Of a stretch of 64,000 nt of DNA, positions 1-11,708 are shown in pieces. The notes beneath the pieces are model-generated. The model saw nothing but the letters and a program-made list of their open reading frames with translations, searched no databases and was not told where the DNA came from. The stretch comes from Rana temporaria (Eukaryota; Chordata; Amphibia; Anura; Ranidae). The stretch covers positions 129,444,824-129,508,823 of the forward strand of contig NC_053494.1 in the NCBI RefSeq assembly GCF_905171775.1, given 5' to 3'. Both the position numbers and the translations under genes were made by a program. How positions within the stretch are numbered: the stretch's first letter is position 1; the number at the start of each line of letters is the position of its first letter.

Positions 1-652
1 CAAAATAGTGCTGACTCCAGAATAGAAATAACACTCACCTTCAAAAACATAGTGCTAGATAATTGAAATGTACTTATGCATGTACTATTCATAATAATAG
101 AGCAGAAAAAAAACTTGTTGGTAAATATTATGCATCCTTGTAAAATACAGTATGTCCCTCTCGTACAACTATCCAGGGGTACAATCCATATACTGTATAA
201 CATAAACTGTTATAAAAAAATATTAGAGTTAGGCTGGCCATACATTATACAACTTCCTTGTACAATTTTTCTTTAGATTTACCAAAACCTTATAAGGTCA
301 AACCTGTTAAAATAGAAGCGGTGAGTATATCCAAAAATTGTTAAAAACAAAATGAATACCCCCAAATAGACTTTAAAGGCACTTATATATTAAGAAAGAT
401 ATAGAATAGTGTATATTTATGTAACAAACCGTATTTATTTAACAAACTAGGTTTAAAAACATTGTCATATAAACAGAGGCACGGAACGTATACAAATCTG
501 TGTTTAGAAACACCATAGTCCAAACATGACACCCAGCATTGTCCCTCATCCAATGAGTTTCAATTCATTTCCTTTCCTAAGGGGTGTTTGTTAGGGAAAA
601 AATTGTACGTCTATAACATTATAGAAATATATTGCATATCAATAAACATAAT
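1..652. other. Unassigned AT-rich DNA
   Basis: AT-rich sequence with no open frame that looks like a protein and no repeat I recognise. The only open frame (76-276) has low-complexity, non-domain content. It is the left flank of the Harbinger insertion and ends with the AAT that is repeated on the far side of that element. Confidence 0.5.
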
Positions 653-665
653 GGCCCAGATTCAA
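653..665 (+). repeat. Harbinger left terminal inverted repeat
   Basis: GGCCCAGATTCA is the reverse complement of the last 12 bases of the element (4757-4768). Identity stops after about 12 bases. Confidence 0.85.
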
Positions 666-1103
666 GAAGCACTTGCGCGGGAGCAAGTGTGATTTGCGCC
701 GCGCAAGTACTAATTTGCTCCCAGGCAAATTTGCGGCTGATTCTGTAAACCAGCTAAGCCTGAAATTCTGCCTTTTTCCCGCGCACGCAGCCTCGCTGCT
801 CCGGCGCAATTATTGGGCAATTTTGCGCGGGGTGTAACTTGCGCATTCATGTTATTCCCTCAGCTAATATGCAAATTAGGTACTGCCGATGATTCTGAAA
901 CATGCGCGTGTGATGCGCATCTTGCGCTGGAAGCGCGCAAGCTTTTTTCCCCGCGCAAACTTGCTCCTTTTAAAAGCAGGGGCAAGTTAGCAAAAGATGG
1001 CCACATGTCAGCTGCAGGAGCGCGCAACTTCAGCAGCACCTAGACAGACGAGCTGAACAAGCAGAGCACCCACATTTTCGGGACCTCACATCTGTGCACC
1101 AAC

Positions 1104-2193
1104 ATGCCAGGGGCAGCTATGGTTCTTGATATTCTATTGACTGAGCCGACTCGTAGGAGGGCACGGGAGAGGATTTACAGAGGGCGCTACAACCTTTTTG
1201 ATATGAGTGATAATGAGGTGTATCGCATGTTTCGCTTCAGCCCTGAAGTCATCCTTGAGTTGGTAACAATCCTGCAGGATGACATCAGCAGCCCGACCCA
1301 TCGGGGACAGGCAGTGCAGCCACTGGTGAAGGTAGTGGCAACCCTTCATTTTTTGGCAAGTGGCTCATTTCAGCGCACAGGTGGAATGGTGGCGGGGATG
1401 TCCCAATCCAGCATGAGCAGGTGTGTGCACCAAGTGATCCCTGCAATACTCAGACACATGGGCACACAATTTATCAAACCAACCACGGCTGACCTGCGGC
1501 AGAAGGCAATCAGTGATTTTTATGAAATAGCCAGATTCCCACGCACTGTGGGTGCAATAGATTGTACCCATGTGGCACTATGCCCCCCCCCGGCACCTCG
1601 AGCATATCTACTGCAACAGGAAGCATTGGCATTCGATAAATGTACAGGTGATTGTGGATGCACATGGCCTCATATGGCATGTCCGTGCCAAACACCCAGG
1701 GTCAAGCCATGACAGTTTTATTTACCGACACAGCCCCATCCCAACCGAGTTTGACCAGAACATGTATGGAGACAGCTGGCTGATTGGTGAGTGACATGGG
1801 TGTCAGGTATGACTGCCCCCCCCATGATGCAGACATCACAAGGGGCACATGCACGACTAACATCCTCCTGTCTTTTCTCTTCCAGGTGACGCAGCATATG
1901 CCCTGGGACCTCACATGATGACCCCATTTCGTAACCCTCAAACACCAGGAGAGGAAAGATTTAACGAAGCCCATGCACGTACCCGTGCGGTGGTGGAGCG
2001 CACATTTGGCATCCTTAAATCTCGATTCAGATGTCTGGATAAATCAGGGGGGACCCTGTTGTATTCACCCAACTTTGTGTGCCAAATCATCGGGGCATGT
2101 TGTATTCTCCACAATTTTGCTGAGAGAAGGGGCATGCACATTGAGCTACGCAATGACCTTACCCCCGAACCACGCAAACCCCCCCCCCAATAA
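1104..2193 (+). pseudogene. Harbinger transposase (HARBI1-like, DDE_Tnp_4), frameshifted, two exons
   Basis: This reads as a HARBI1-type nuclease that would excise and reinsert the element. Exon 1 starts at ATG 1104 and contains the N-terminal helical region, then GAIDCTHV with the first catalytic Asp. The frame then breaks in a run of nine C at 1583-1591. In the next frame the protein continues with EHIYCNRKHWHSINVQVIVD, carrying the second catalytic Asp. A GTGAGT donor at 1787 and a pyrimidine-rich acceptor ending at 1885 define a 99-bp intron, and splicing restores GDSWLIGDAAYAL. Exon 2 carries ARTRAVVERTFGILK with the catalytic Glu and stops at 2191-2193, where an AATAAA overlaps the stop. 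One extra or missing C in the homopolymer is the only obvious lesion, so a sequencing error cannot be excluded. The Myb-like partner is encoded convergently on the other strand. Confidence 0.85.
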
Positions 2194-2740
2194 ACACTAC
2201 CGGATCTTCTGAGGGAAGAGCAATCCGGAATGGTCTTGTGGAACGTCTCTATGCACATTAAACACACCCTGATCTTGTCACAAGTATAATGCATGTATGC
2301 ACACCACTGTAGTCCCTAGCACACACACGACACATGCACCCCAAATTGGATTAGACCCAACAATACCCCATGGTATTAGGGAGCAGCAACGCCGCGTCAA
2401 GGCTCCAATTATGTTGCTGTCCATTCATACACCTTTCACATGGCAGAGGGTGACACCCCTTTTCCAGCAGGAGTGCCACCCCCCCCCCCATTCACACACC
2501 AGTCACACTGTAGTATACACTCCTCACCGTGTGTAGGGACTACAAATAAATATAAAAGCTCATATTCTGAGCATATATAATAAAAAATAGCTCATATTCT
2601 GAGCATATAATAATTGTTCAAATTATATTATTTTTTTTATTTCTTCTTTGGGCCAAGGGTGCCCCGGCTCCGGCTCCTCAATCTCCGTGGTGCGGAGGAG
2701 GCATGGGGTGGGGATGGAGGGGGGGGAGGAGCATCAACCC

Positions 2741-4348
2741 CTACTTCCAGACTCCTCGCAGGTGGTGGCTGCATGCCCTCCAGTTGGCCAGGCGGGCGAG
2801 GATGGTGTTGGTCTGGGCCAACATCCGCATTTGGCGGGTGGTGGTGTTCCGCTGATGATGGCGGGTAACTCTCCCCTCCTCCCGCACTGCAGCGGTGTTG
2901 GCCTGCACAGCAGCGGTGTTGGCCTCCACCGCAGCTGCCATCCTGCTGACCTCAGCGGTTAATAAAGCGGGGGCGTTCTGCTGAGCCACCAAGCAGGTGG
3001 CTATGGCCTTGGAGTTGCCACTTATTTCATCCAGGCTCTGTGAGACATGTTTGTCCCGGTCTGCATGCAGGGTGAGGGCATGCTGCACAGAGGTGGAGGT
3101 GGATGCCATGCTGTCCGCCAGACGTCTTACATCTCCCACCATGGCCCCTATATGGCGGCTCTGCAGGGCCTGCTCCTCCAGCAGACCGTGACGGAGGCTG
3201 GAGGGTATATGCCTGGTTTTGGACAGAGCCTTCCTGGGAGGAGAGGCTCGGGCAGGGACAGAGGGAGAAGGGGAGGGGTCCACAATGGAGGGGCTTGCCC
3301 TGGAGGGGCTTGCCCTGGAGGGGGATGACGTGCTGCCTGGGGGGGTGGTGGGTTGATCAGGGATGGTGGTATCCTCCTGGAGGGAGCCAGAGTCCTCCTG
3401 GATGAGGAAAAGGGAATCCTCCTCCAAAACCACTTCCTCCACCATACTTGTCCCCGGTAGGATCTCCTCCTGTACAAGCATTGCCATAATGTCCATGGGG
3501 CCTGACTGGACCCCTGGCTCAGGTATGGATGGCGTGGGTCGCCCCGCAGCCGAAGACGGCCCAGCTTCATCATCCTCATCACCACCTGTGGATGACACCA
3601 AAACGAAAAATTTTGCTGGTGCAACACACTGCTCACATGTTCACTTCTACCCCCTCCCATGATGCACAGCAGATATGAAACAAAAATAATAGTTCCATGT
3701 TCACTTCTACCCACAAATATGTTCACTTCTACCCCCTCCCATGATGCACAGCAGATATGAAACAAAAATAATAGTTCCATGTTCACTTCTACCCACAAAT
3801 ATGTTCACTTCTACCCCCTCCCATGATGCACAGCAGATATGAAACAAAAATAATAGTTCCATGTTCACTTCTACCCACAAATATGTTCACTTCTACCCCC
3901 TCCCATGATGCACAGCAGATATGAAACAAAATAACTTACCAGTCCCCAAGTTCCCAACAGTGGAGTCGTACCCTGTAAGTCCCTCCACCTGCTCCTGCAC
4001 TAAACTTTGGGCAATAAGCTCCTCCTCCTGATTTAGTCGGATCTTACATCGTGGTCCACCTCCCGTGCCACCGGTATGTTTGCGGATAAGAGCCAGTTTC
4101 TCCCGGACCCTGCGCCTCATATCATTTAGTTTTTTATGGATGTCATCCCAGGAACGCTCTTGATTACCCAGGGCATTGATGTCCAGGGTTATGGCTTCAT
4201 AGATAGCCCTCCTTTGGGCAACGGTGGTGTTTGGCCGCTGGGCACCATATAGGACTTCTTTATGGCGCTGGAGTGCAGCAATTAGGATGTCCATCTCCGC
4301 AGCCACGAAGTTGGCCTTTCTTTTTTTAGTTCCTTTGGGAGGTGCCAT
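2741..4348 (-). CDS. Harbinger accessory protein with Myb/SANT-like domain, two exons
   Basis: Read as complement(2741-3585, 3940-4348): 1254 nt, 417 residues plus stop. Exon 1 starts at MAPPKGTKKRKANF and gives a Myb/SANT-like helical domain (tryptophan in RSWDDIHKKLNDMRRRV), the type found in the NAIF1-like partner proteins of Harbinger transposases. Those proteins bind the element ends and bring the transposase into the nucleus. I chose the ATG at 4348 over one at 4414 because the family domain begins just after it. The GTAAGT donor follows 3940 and the acceptor CCACAG precedes 3585. The splice keeps frame across a Gly codon. Exon 2 is acidic, then Pro/Ser-rich with SPSRASPSRASPS repeats, then a heptad-like helical tail with ANTAAVQANTAAV. 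The intron holds an 82-bp minisatellite. The frame is open throughout, unlike the transposase. Confidence 0.75.
3639..3930. repeat. 82-bp minisatellite inside the Myb-like gene intron
   Basis: A unit beginning GTTCACTTCTACCCCCTCCC starts at 3639, 3721, 3803 and 3885, giving an exact 82-bp period and about 3.5 copies. The units are nearly identical, so the expansion is recent. Each unit contains a second, shorter GTTCACTTCTACCC, suggesting the unit itself arose by an internal duplication. Confidence 0.93.
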
Positions 4349-4756
4349 CTCTTCAAAATGGGCTGAATTTCCTTGCTCAGGGGGGGTTGGAAAAAGCAGG
4401 ATGAAATTCAGCAAAGAACCTGCGCAAGTCTGCTCCTATTTATTTGCTCAGTGCAAGCTGCTGAGCAGGATTTGCCCTGAAAGTATGCTAGGTGCAGTTT
4501 GACGCATGCGCAGACGGATGCGCCATAACTGCGCATGCGCGCGCCCGGCGCAAACCTCTGCTGAGCCGAAAAATGCTCATTTACATAGGGGCACACCCAC
4601 TTTCACTTGCGCGGCCTTGCGCCCTCAGCTTTGCCTTAAACAGGAGCAAATTAACTGAACAAACGATTCCTGAATCAGGTGGCAATTTGGCTAAATTGCC
4701 CCAGCCCAGAGAAATTCAGCTGAGCAGCTCATGTGTAAGTAATGGGCAAATCTACC

Positions 4757-4768
4757 TGAATCTGGGCC
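4757..4768 (-). repeat. Harbinger right terminal inverted repeat
   Basis: TGAATCTGGGCC mirrors the left end at 653-664. It is followed directly by AAT, the second copy of the target duplication. Confidence 0.85.
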
Positions 4769-4771
4769 AAT

Positions 4772-5309
4772 ATGTTTTCACAACAGTATTTACAATAGGT
4801 ACAGTATTCAAAATCTGGTAGGCTTACATATATTATGGTGGTGTTACAGGTGAACATTCCCTTAAAATATCTTTAAAATCAAGGAGAATATAAAACAAAG
4901 GACTGTGTCTCAAAAGTAGCGTCTCAGTAACCCCTTTGAGGTTTTTTGATTTCTCTGCATTGGGGCAGGATAAAAGAGCCAGTGACAGCGAACTCCCCCG
5001 ACCACAGGATTAAGGACAAATAAGAGCACTGAGGCCAATCATTGAGAACGGAAACCTACAAATAAAAAATAGTGATAATATTTGTCCTACTAGTTGAGGT
5101 AGAAAGTTATACTAAAATATTGCATATAAAGACATACTAAAGGAATTGTGTAGTAGTCCAAAGTAGGAACATGAAGGCTCTTATAAGGTATACAAAGATT
5201 TTGTAAACCTGGCAGTAGATTTATGTAGCAAACAACAAGTAAGCTATTTTGTCTTCTCAGCATGCATAAAATGTAAGCATTAATTACATGAGAGTAAGTT
5301 TATAAAAGA
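4772..5309. other. Unassigned DNA between Harbinger and Penelope element D
   Basis: No gene or repeat recognised. The boundary with the downstream Penelope-like element is not marked by a clear target duplication, so its left limit is approximate. Confidence 0.35.
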
Positions 5310-5491
5310 GAGGGGGAAAGGGAACCCAGAGGTGAACCCAATTCTGACTTTAACGGCACAGTAAACAATAGAGATACAGTATATAGACATCATTTTAATA
5401 GAAAAAATACACAAACATGATATAAAAAGGTACATAACAATTATTAAAAATCATACACATGAAATGCATATAGTATGATAAGAGCCAGAGT

Positions 5492-5529
5492 GCATCAACA
5501 CGTTTCGCCGTAAGGCTTCTTCAGGACGC
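5492..5529 (-). ncRNA. Hammerhead-ribozyme-like motif of element D
   Basis: On the minus strand: stem I GCGTC, core CTGAAGAA, stem II GCC-TTAC-GGC, core GAAA, mini stem III CGTG, then TT and GATGC, which closes stem I (five pairs, one G-U). Hammerhead motifs are known in Penelope-like elements. The core has one A more than the canonical CTGANGA before stem II. Activity is inferred, not shown. Confidence 0.6.
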
Positions 5530-7124
5530 AATTTAGGATACAGTGATTGTAAGAGCAAAGAAAGGGTCTTAATATCTAAAAGCAAAAAAACACATAGATA
5601 TATAATTAAGATCATAACACATCCATTCTTTTGAAAGCATTGTTCTATCCAGCCATATACCCAGAGACATGTATACGTATGGTTAACAGAACGACATTAA
5701 GGTACCTTGCAAGTCACTCAAGTCTTGATCAGCAGATAGCTAATGAAGATATCCAATAAAGGAAAGAGATTGACTCATGCAGAGAGAATGCAATGCTGGC
5801 AAAACGGAGTCAAGGGGAACCGGCTATAATTGATAGAAAACAATACCAAGTTCACACAATGTCTTATTGGCCAGTACCAAACATACAAAAAAGGGTTATG
5901 GCCAACAATAAAATACGTACCGATTCCTAGGTGAAGGATGCAAATATCTCCAAGATGAAGCTACACACAGGGGAAAGTAAGTACAGAAAAATGACAACCA
6001 GCCCTCAGAGAAGGAACTAGGAAAATATAGAAGTATATTTCAGGGTAGTGCATTGAGTCGGTTGGCTAAGCTCCATGCAAACATAGGAGTATGCTGTATA
6101 TAAAGCCAAATCAGTAACTCATAGTAGATCTATAACAAGAAAAGATAAATAAAAAAAGATCATTAAGAAACTGTAAAGAAAAATAAAGACAAAGTGCGGT
6201 TGGCGGCAGGAAAATATTACTTACTAATAGATTGGATGTATCAGAGTGATCCCCTGGGAGCGAGCGATCTTCTCTGCACAAAGTGATAGGGGAAAAGGAA
6301 GCTATTTAAAGCTCCTTTTGGTGCCAAAAATTCTTGCCACGAAAAGGTTGGTAATTTCCCTATGACGTCATAGGGCCACGTCTAGATAGAGGCACAACAA
6401 CCAGGAACCAAACATACAGGCAGCCAATAATGGCCGTAGCATCGTGATGTCATCACTACGTCACAACGCCCCTCACGTCCGGAGCATTGTGATGTCATCA
6501 CTGCGTCAGGGCGCAGAGGCATTAGGCAAAAATATTGATACTCCCGGCATAACCACGCAGATGCGCCACACAAAAACGGCACGCCCACAACTTCCTACTG
6601 ACCTCTACTCCAAGAGATAGGAGGGAAAGGGGAAGGGAAAGGGGGGGAGTATGATCACCAACTATATCAAGCATAAATCCAAAGACATAAACCAACACGC
6701 GGGTCCCCATACAGTAGCAAAGTATAAGATCTCCCCCAAATGCACGGCAACAGCATGCCTCACCAGCTACATCACCAGGAATCCACCCTGAGAGAAATAA
6801 CACATAAAAGGAATAATATATAAAAGAGAAACTGTCATCCAATCATACATGTCCAAGAGGGAGTGGCCAGAATGTTCAATGCTCCATCCAAATGGTTGTC
6901 CCCTTTACATGAAAAAGTGTCATATTCAAAGAACATTGTTTAGACTACAAAAAACATAAACATTGTTTAAATAATATAATTCAGTAATAACATTTGGGTA
7001 TTGATTAATTTTAGTTCACATAGTGTAGAACGATTTCCAAATGTCTTGTTTTTAATACAATACTAGAATACTAGGGATTTATTCTGAGAATGTCAGATAC
7101 AAAGGAAAAAATACATGGAGAAGG

Positions 7125-9115
7125 TCAAATCAGGGAAAACAAACATTTAGAGCAACAAAGTAAGCATGTGAGAATAAAGTAATACAGAAAGGGTCTTAAA
7201 CTGAGCATATCGTTCAGACCGGGGTATACTGTCGCTTGTAAATTGTATACCCACTGGGTCTCCCTCTGGAGCACCTTCTGATCAAAGTTGCCCCCTCGAG
7301 GGTCCTCATAGATGCATTCGAAGGTAGCAGCTTTAAAGGTATAGCAATCATATTTGTATTTATGCTGGAATGCCATATGGTAGCCAATCGCTGTATTCAA
7401 TAGACCATTGGTGGCGCAATATACATGATCCTTAATCCTTTTCCATAGGGGTCTAATCGTTTTACCGATGTATAAGGCTCCACATCGGCAAAAGAAGATA
7501 TAAATGACCCTCTTGGTTTGACAGGATATGTGGTGCCGCAAAGTATCACTCTGACCATTCGGGAGAACAATCAAGGGTACTTCTAAAAGCAAATGGCATT
7601 AATCACAATTGCCACAGGAAAATAGGCCTAGTTGGTCTCATTGTTTGCCATGTGATTTGGAATATTGACTTTGCACCAGGCGATCTCTGATTGATCCAGA
7701 GCGTCTGTATGTGATTTCAGGTTGTGGTCCAAATACTTACATAATGTGGGGTCTGCTACAAGGCTATGCCAATGTCTCTGAATAACAGAGAGTATTAAAT
7801 GATGTTGTTCAGAGTATGTAATCAGCCTTACTGTATTGGAATATTTATTTTTATTTTCAGAGAATAGAATCGCAGATCTCGATCTCCCTTAGGCTTTCTA
7901 AAAAGCCTTTTTGAGGCAGGTTTTACTGTAGCCTCTAGCCAATAGGTGTTGGTACAGAAAATCGGCCTCTTGTTTACCCAGTTCCCTACCGGCCATAATA
8001 ATATGACGTTGGCAGGAACTGTGTGTCTTTCAGAGTGAAGTCCTGTGCATCGCGGCCGCTAGGGGGCACGCGCTACGCTGGCGCCGCGGTAGAGCTTGCG
8101 ACCTGGTGCGCGTGCCCGGCGGTCGCTATGTTCGCCGGGCACCCACGATTGCCGGCAAACATGGCAGGAGTGTGGATCTGTGTGTGTAAACACACGGATC
8201 CACCTCCTGTCAGAGGTGAGGAGACCGATGTGTTTGCAGAACAGAGGAACACCGATCGGTCTCCTCCCCTTGTGAGTCCCCCTGCCCCTACAGTTAGAAA
8301 TCACTCCCAGGGAACATATTAACCCCTTCAGCACCCCCTAGTGTTAACCCCTTTCCTGCCAGTCACATTTACACAGTAATCAGTGCAGTTTTATAGTCCT
8401 AATCGCTGTATAAATGTGAATGGTCCCAAAAATGTGTCAAAAGTGGCAAATATGTTGCCCGCAATGTGACGGTCACAATAAAAATATATATATTTTTTAA
8501 ATGTTGATATTTATTAAATCAAAAAGTAAAAAATATGGTGTTTTTTCAAAATTGTTGCTCTTCTTTTGTTTATAGCGCAAAAAATTAAAACCGCAGAGAT
8601 GATCAAATACCACCAAACCAAATCTCTATTTGTGGGGAGAAAAACATAAAGATTTAATTTGGGTACAGTGTTGCATGACCGGGCAATTGTCATTCAAAGT
8701 GCAACAGCGCTGAAAACTAAAAATTGGTCTGGGCAGCAAGGGGGTGAAAATGCCCTGTATGGACGTGGTTAAAACTGGTATCATTAGAGAAATTTCTTCT
8801 TAAACGCAAATACTGGACCAGTGCATTAGGATGGGCGCTAGATGCCTATAAAATCGTATTCTCTGCAGTGGTTTTCCGATATAGTGAAGAATTGATAATA
8901 CCCTCAGTATCAATACTGATGGTGAGTTAAAGATAAGCGATTTTACTCTCATCAGATTCCATCGTAAATTTTAAATTGTAGTTGTTCCTACTCATAATTC
9001 ATAAATAGTTGTAATGTTTCCTTAGATAAGTTTATTTCATGTGTCTCCAAAAAGGATCATATGTTCCCAGGGAGATACACAAAGGTATTGTCAGCAATGT
9101 ACTGTATAAAAGAAG
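7125..9115 (-). pseudogene. Element D reverse transcriptase / GIY-YIG protein, broken
   Basis: From 9115 the minus strand gives a motif C relic (YIADN in place of YIDD, so the first catalytic Asp is lost), then a thumb-like region with YNLKFTMESDESKIAYL. After the inserted repeat come LLARGYSKTCLKKAF and ITYSEQHHLILSVIQRHW, which match the same region of element A. The last 155 codons (7592-7125) are open and carry a GIY-YIG domain: VIYIFFCRCGALYIGKT, a downstream Arg in LWKRIKDH, and QRETQWVYNLQA with the conserved Glu. Several stops and the 8004-8772 insertion make it non-functional. As in other Penelope-like elements, the endonuclease would nick target DNA and prime reverse transcription. 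Confidence 0.78.
8004..8772 (-). repeat. Dispersed repeat of the TTAACCAC family, inserted in element D
   Basis: On the minus strand it begins TTAACCACGT at 8772 and runs to about 8004. It interrupts the element D coding sequence. Its first third is clearly related to 10648-10935 and 59475-59850 in this window (shared blocks such as GACAATTGC and TTTTGGTAAA-type tracts). The far end is GC-rich. I associate this sequence with frog genomes but cannot assign it to a superfamily. Confidence 0.65.
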
Positions 9116-10647
9116 TATATATATACATATATATATATATATTTAGTCTGTCCGGTGGACAGGGTGAGAGAGCCATCCAGCCCTCACACCCAGTCCAGTA
9201 AACTGGCAATGTAGGACAAAGTCTAAATATTATTTTATTTTGAAGAATTGCTGACTATACTAAAGCGGCAGCCAAAAGTCATGGGGAGTGGAATTCCATT
9301 ACATATGCATTTTACTAGTACTCATTGCTCAGGTATAAAGAAGAAATTTAAGCTGACATTAGTTTAAACATTTTTTAAGTAAATATCTTAGGGAGTTTAT
9401 TCAGCCACAAGAGCACAACGTCCTGACATCCAGCTTTCACAAAGCAGATGCCAGAACTGTGCTGCTGTGTGATATATTACTGATTGCCATCCAGTCATTC
9501 ATCACAGTTGAGTGCTATCAGCTGTGTTCAGACAGAGGCATGTAGGCGTTGACTTTCCATCTGGCCTCCTGAGCTGCGTGTGCACCACTCATGTCCCTAC
9601 CGCGCATGTGCCAATGTCAGCACGGCAGAAGGGCGTGCTGCTCGCCCAGCCCACAACACAAAACGCTTCAACAGTGGACTGCGCGTGTCCAGTGGAGTAG
9701 CAACATGGAGAACAGGTGAGGAGATTGCACGCCTGGACTCTGGAAGTCCGCCATGGGTTGCCTGACCGGGGCGGCTTAAATGATTAAATGTCCACCTGGG
9801 GGAGGGGAAATCGTCTGTAATGTATGGTAACGTATTATTTCGTTTATTTACCTTTTTAGGTAATTGAAGTTTGGTTGAGCATATGCTTGACTAATCCAAT
9901 CTATTGTTAGATCAGTTTTTGGAGTGAGGTGAATTCTAACTGCAGTATGAATTTGTTTTACTTCTAAAACAAGGGAGATACATATATCTTAAAATACTGA
10001 CTTAAAGGTTTTAGAATTGGATTAGTTATATGATATGTTAAACCATTGATTCATTCCTGATTTAACATAAGCCTTGATTGTATTGTCAAGCCATGTGTAC
10101 AATATGACATTTGGTCTGCACACGTTTAAGAAGTGTAAGCAGGAGATCTGTTTGTTTTGAGAAGGAAACCCGTACTAAGGTAAACATATGTATTGACCTA
10201 AAGCCGTGAAGTCACGGGAGGCTATTCACTAAGAGTTACCAAGTCTTAAATATACCTAGTTATCGCATAAGAACTGTGAATATATCTTGTAATATAGAGC
10301 TTGCATAGAAATGTATGTGAATATTATCTGAACATTAATCACCATTTATCTCTGATTATAGAAGTATATCATGTATTTGTTTTATCACAAATTATACCTG
10401 ATTGTAATTTTGCACTGTATTTTAGTTAATAAATATATATTTTAAATAACATTTGTGTCACTTGTCTTTAAAATAGCATGGATAAATTAACTTGGATTTC
10501 TTGTTTGATATTGTAGAAATTTGTAAATCTCCCAAATCAAAGATTTGCGTATTTCCATAAATACAATACTATTTTAATATTTCAGTATAAACATTCTGAC
10601 AGTATAAACACTCTTTTAGGTCATTGTTACAATGATGATGCCCTACT
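9116..10647. other. Unassigned DNA
   Basis: Starts with a TA dinucleotide tract next to the broken 5' end of element D. Short open frames at 9512-9765 overlap in different frames and show no domain. Nothing else recognised. Confidence 0.4.
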
Positions 10648-10935
10648 CATTAAAACCACTTCAGTTCTGGACCATTTGTCTGGCCAAAGACCAGAGCGCT
10701 TTTTGCGATTCGGTAATGCGTCGTTTTAACTGACAATTGCGTGGTCATTTTTTGCTCTATAAACAAAAAAAGAGCAACAATTTTGAAAAAAAAGCTATAT
10801 TTTTTACTTTTTGCTATAATAAATATCCCCCAAAAATATATATATATATATAAAAATGTTTCCCTCAGTTTAGGCCAATACGTGTATTCTTCTACATATT
10901 TTTGGTAAAGAATAACAATAAGTGTTTATTGCAGG
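10648..10935 (+). repeat. Truncated TTAACCACTT-family dispersed repeat
   Basis: Begins TTAAAACCACTTCAG and shares long blocks with 59475-59850 (for example AATAAATATCCCCCAAAAAT and CATATTTTTGGTAA) and with the minus strand of 8772-8400. It ends abruptly near 10935. Confidence 0.7.
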
Positions 10936-11082
10936 GGCGTTTCTAGGTGGCAAAAAGACCAGGGGCTTCAGCCTGAAGTCCAAGGCTAGGGGGGGGCGGT
11001 GGTGTGTGGTGTATGTGGGCTAGGGGGTGGGGTTGTGTGGCTTACCAGTGCCCATCAATGCTGACCACTAAACTCACCTGCC
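10936..11082. other. G-rich low-complexity spacer
   Basis: G-rich sequence with short GGGGGG and GTGTGTGG tracts between a truncated repeat and a minisatellite. No gene seen. Confidence 0.4.
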
Positions 11083-11372
11083 TGACACACTGACCTGCCT
11101 GACCTACACACACTGACCTAGATACACTCACTGACCTACATACACTGACCTACACACACTGACCTACACTGACCTGCCTGATCCAAATACACTGACCTTC
11201 CTGACCTACATAAACTCACTGACCTACATACACTGACCTGACCTACATACACTGACCTGACCTACATACACTGACCTGACCTACATACACCGACCTGACC
11301 TACATACACCGACCTGACCTACATACACTGACATGACCTACATACACTCACTGACCTACATACACTCACAAT
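11083..11372. repeat. Minisatellite with CTGACCTACATACA units
   Basis: Repeated blocks of CTGACCTACATACACTGAC of 19-20 bp, with shorter and longer variants at the left side and near-identical units at 11220-11340. The irregular left and regular right part suggest expansion from one side. Confidence 0.88.
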
Positions 11373-11708
11373 TGAATTGAACCGAAATTTAAAAAATAAC
11401 GTCGTTTGCGTAAGCCGTCCGGGAATACGGAATTACGCTACGCGCGTCGCCGTTCAAAAAAATTACGTCACTTCGCGCAAAGCACGGCGGGAGTTCGGAA
11501 ACGGAGAATGCGCGGTAGGTCCGGCGCGGGAGCGCGCCTAATTTAAATGGCACACGCCCATTTGAATTGGCCCGCCTTGCGCCGGAGGCCGCCGGCGTAG
11601 GTTTTCATCGCAAGTGCTTGGTGAATCAGGCACTTGCGATGAAAAATTGCGGCGGTGTAACGTATCTAGGATACGTTACGCCGCCGCGATTCTATGTGAA
11701 TCTGGGCC
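11373..11708. mobile_element. Harbinger-type MITE, one end only
   Basis: Ends GTGAATCTGGGCC at 11708, which is the right-end signature also seen in the Harbinger element at 4768. It is preceded by a GC-rich inverted repeat (AACGTATCTAGGATACGTTA and flanks). I could not find a matching left terminal repeat, so the left part seems to be lost or very diverged. Confidence 0.55.

Larger units (their letters stand above)
653..4768. mobile_element. Harbinger-type DNA transposon with two genes
   Basis: The element begins GGCCCAGATTCA and ends with the exact reverse complement TGAATCTGGGCC. It is flanked by AAT on both sides (650-652 and 4769-4771), a 3-bp target duplication as expected for PIF/Harbinger, though not the usual TWA. 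It carries the two genes typical of autonomous Harbinger elements, transcribed towards each other: a DDE transposase on + (1104-2193) and a Myb/SANT-like protein on - (2741-4348). Both ends are rich in GC motifs such as TTGCGCGG, and similar end sequences recur in the short MITEs elsewhere in the window. The transposase is frameshifted, so this copy is probably not autonomous, but the Myb-like gene is open. Confidence 0.88.
5310..9115 (-). mobile_element. Penelope-like element D, old, 5'-truncated, on the minus strand
   Basis: The minus strand reads, in order, the C-terminal part of a Penelope-type reverse transcriptase (from about 9115), a linker, a GIY-YIG domain (7125-7592), a non-coding 3' region and a hammerhead-like motif (5492-5529). 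The 5' end is lost within reverse transcriptase motif C, next to a TATATA tract at about 9115-9150. A dispersed repeat at 8004-8772 interrupts the coding part. The 3' limit near 5310 is an estimate from the position of the end relative to the hammerhead motif in families A and B. Confidence 0.75.

Noticed and set aside
3148..3798. Long minus-strand frame over the Myb-like gene and minisatellite
   Set aside because: It is a shifted frame of exon 2 that translates the minisatellite; the spliced frame explains the exon better.
11083..11372. CRISPR-like array
   Set aside because: Repeats are contiguous without unique spacers of constant size, and the DNA is eukaryotic. It is a minisatellite.
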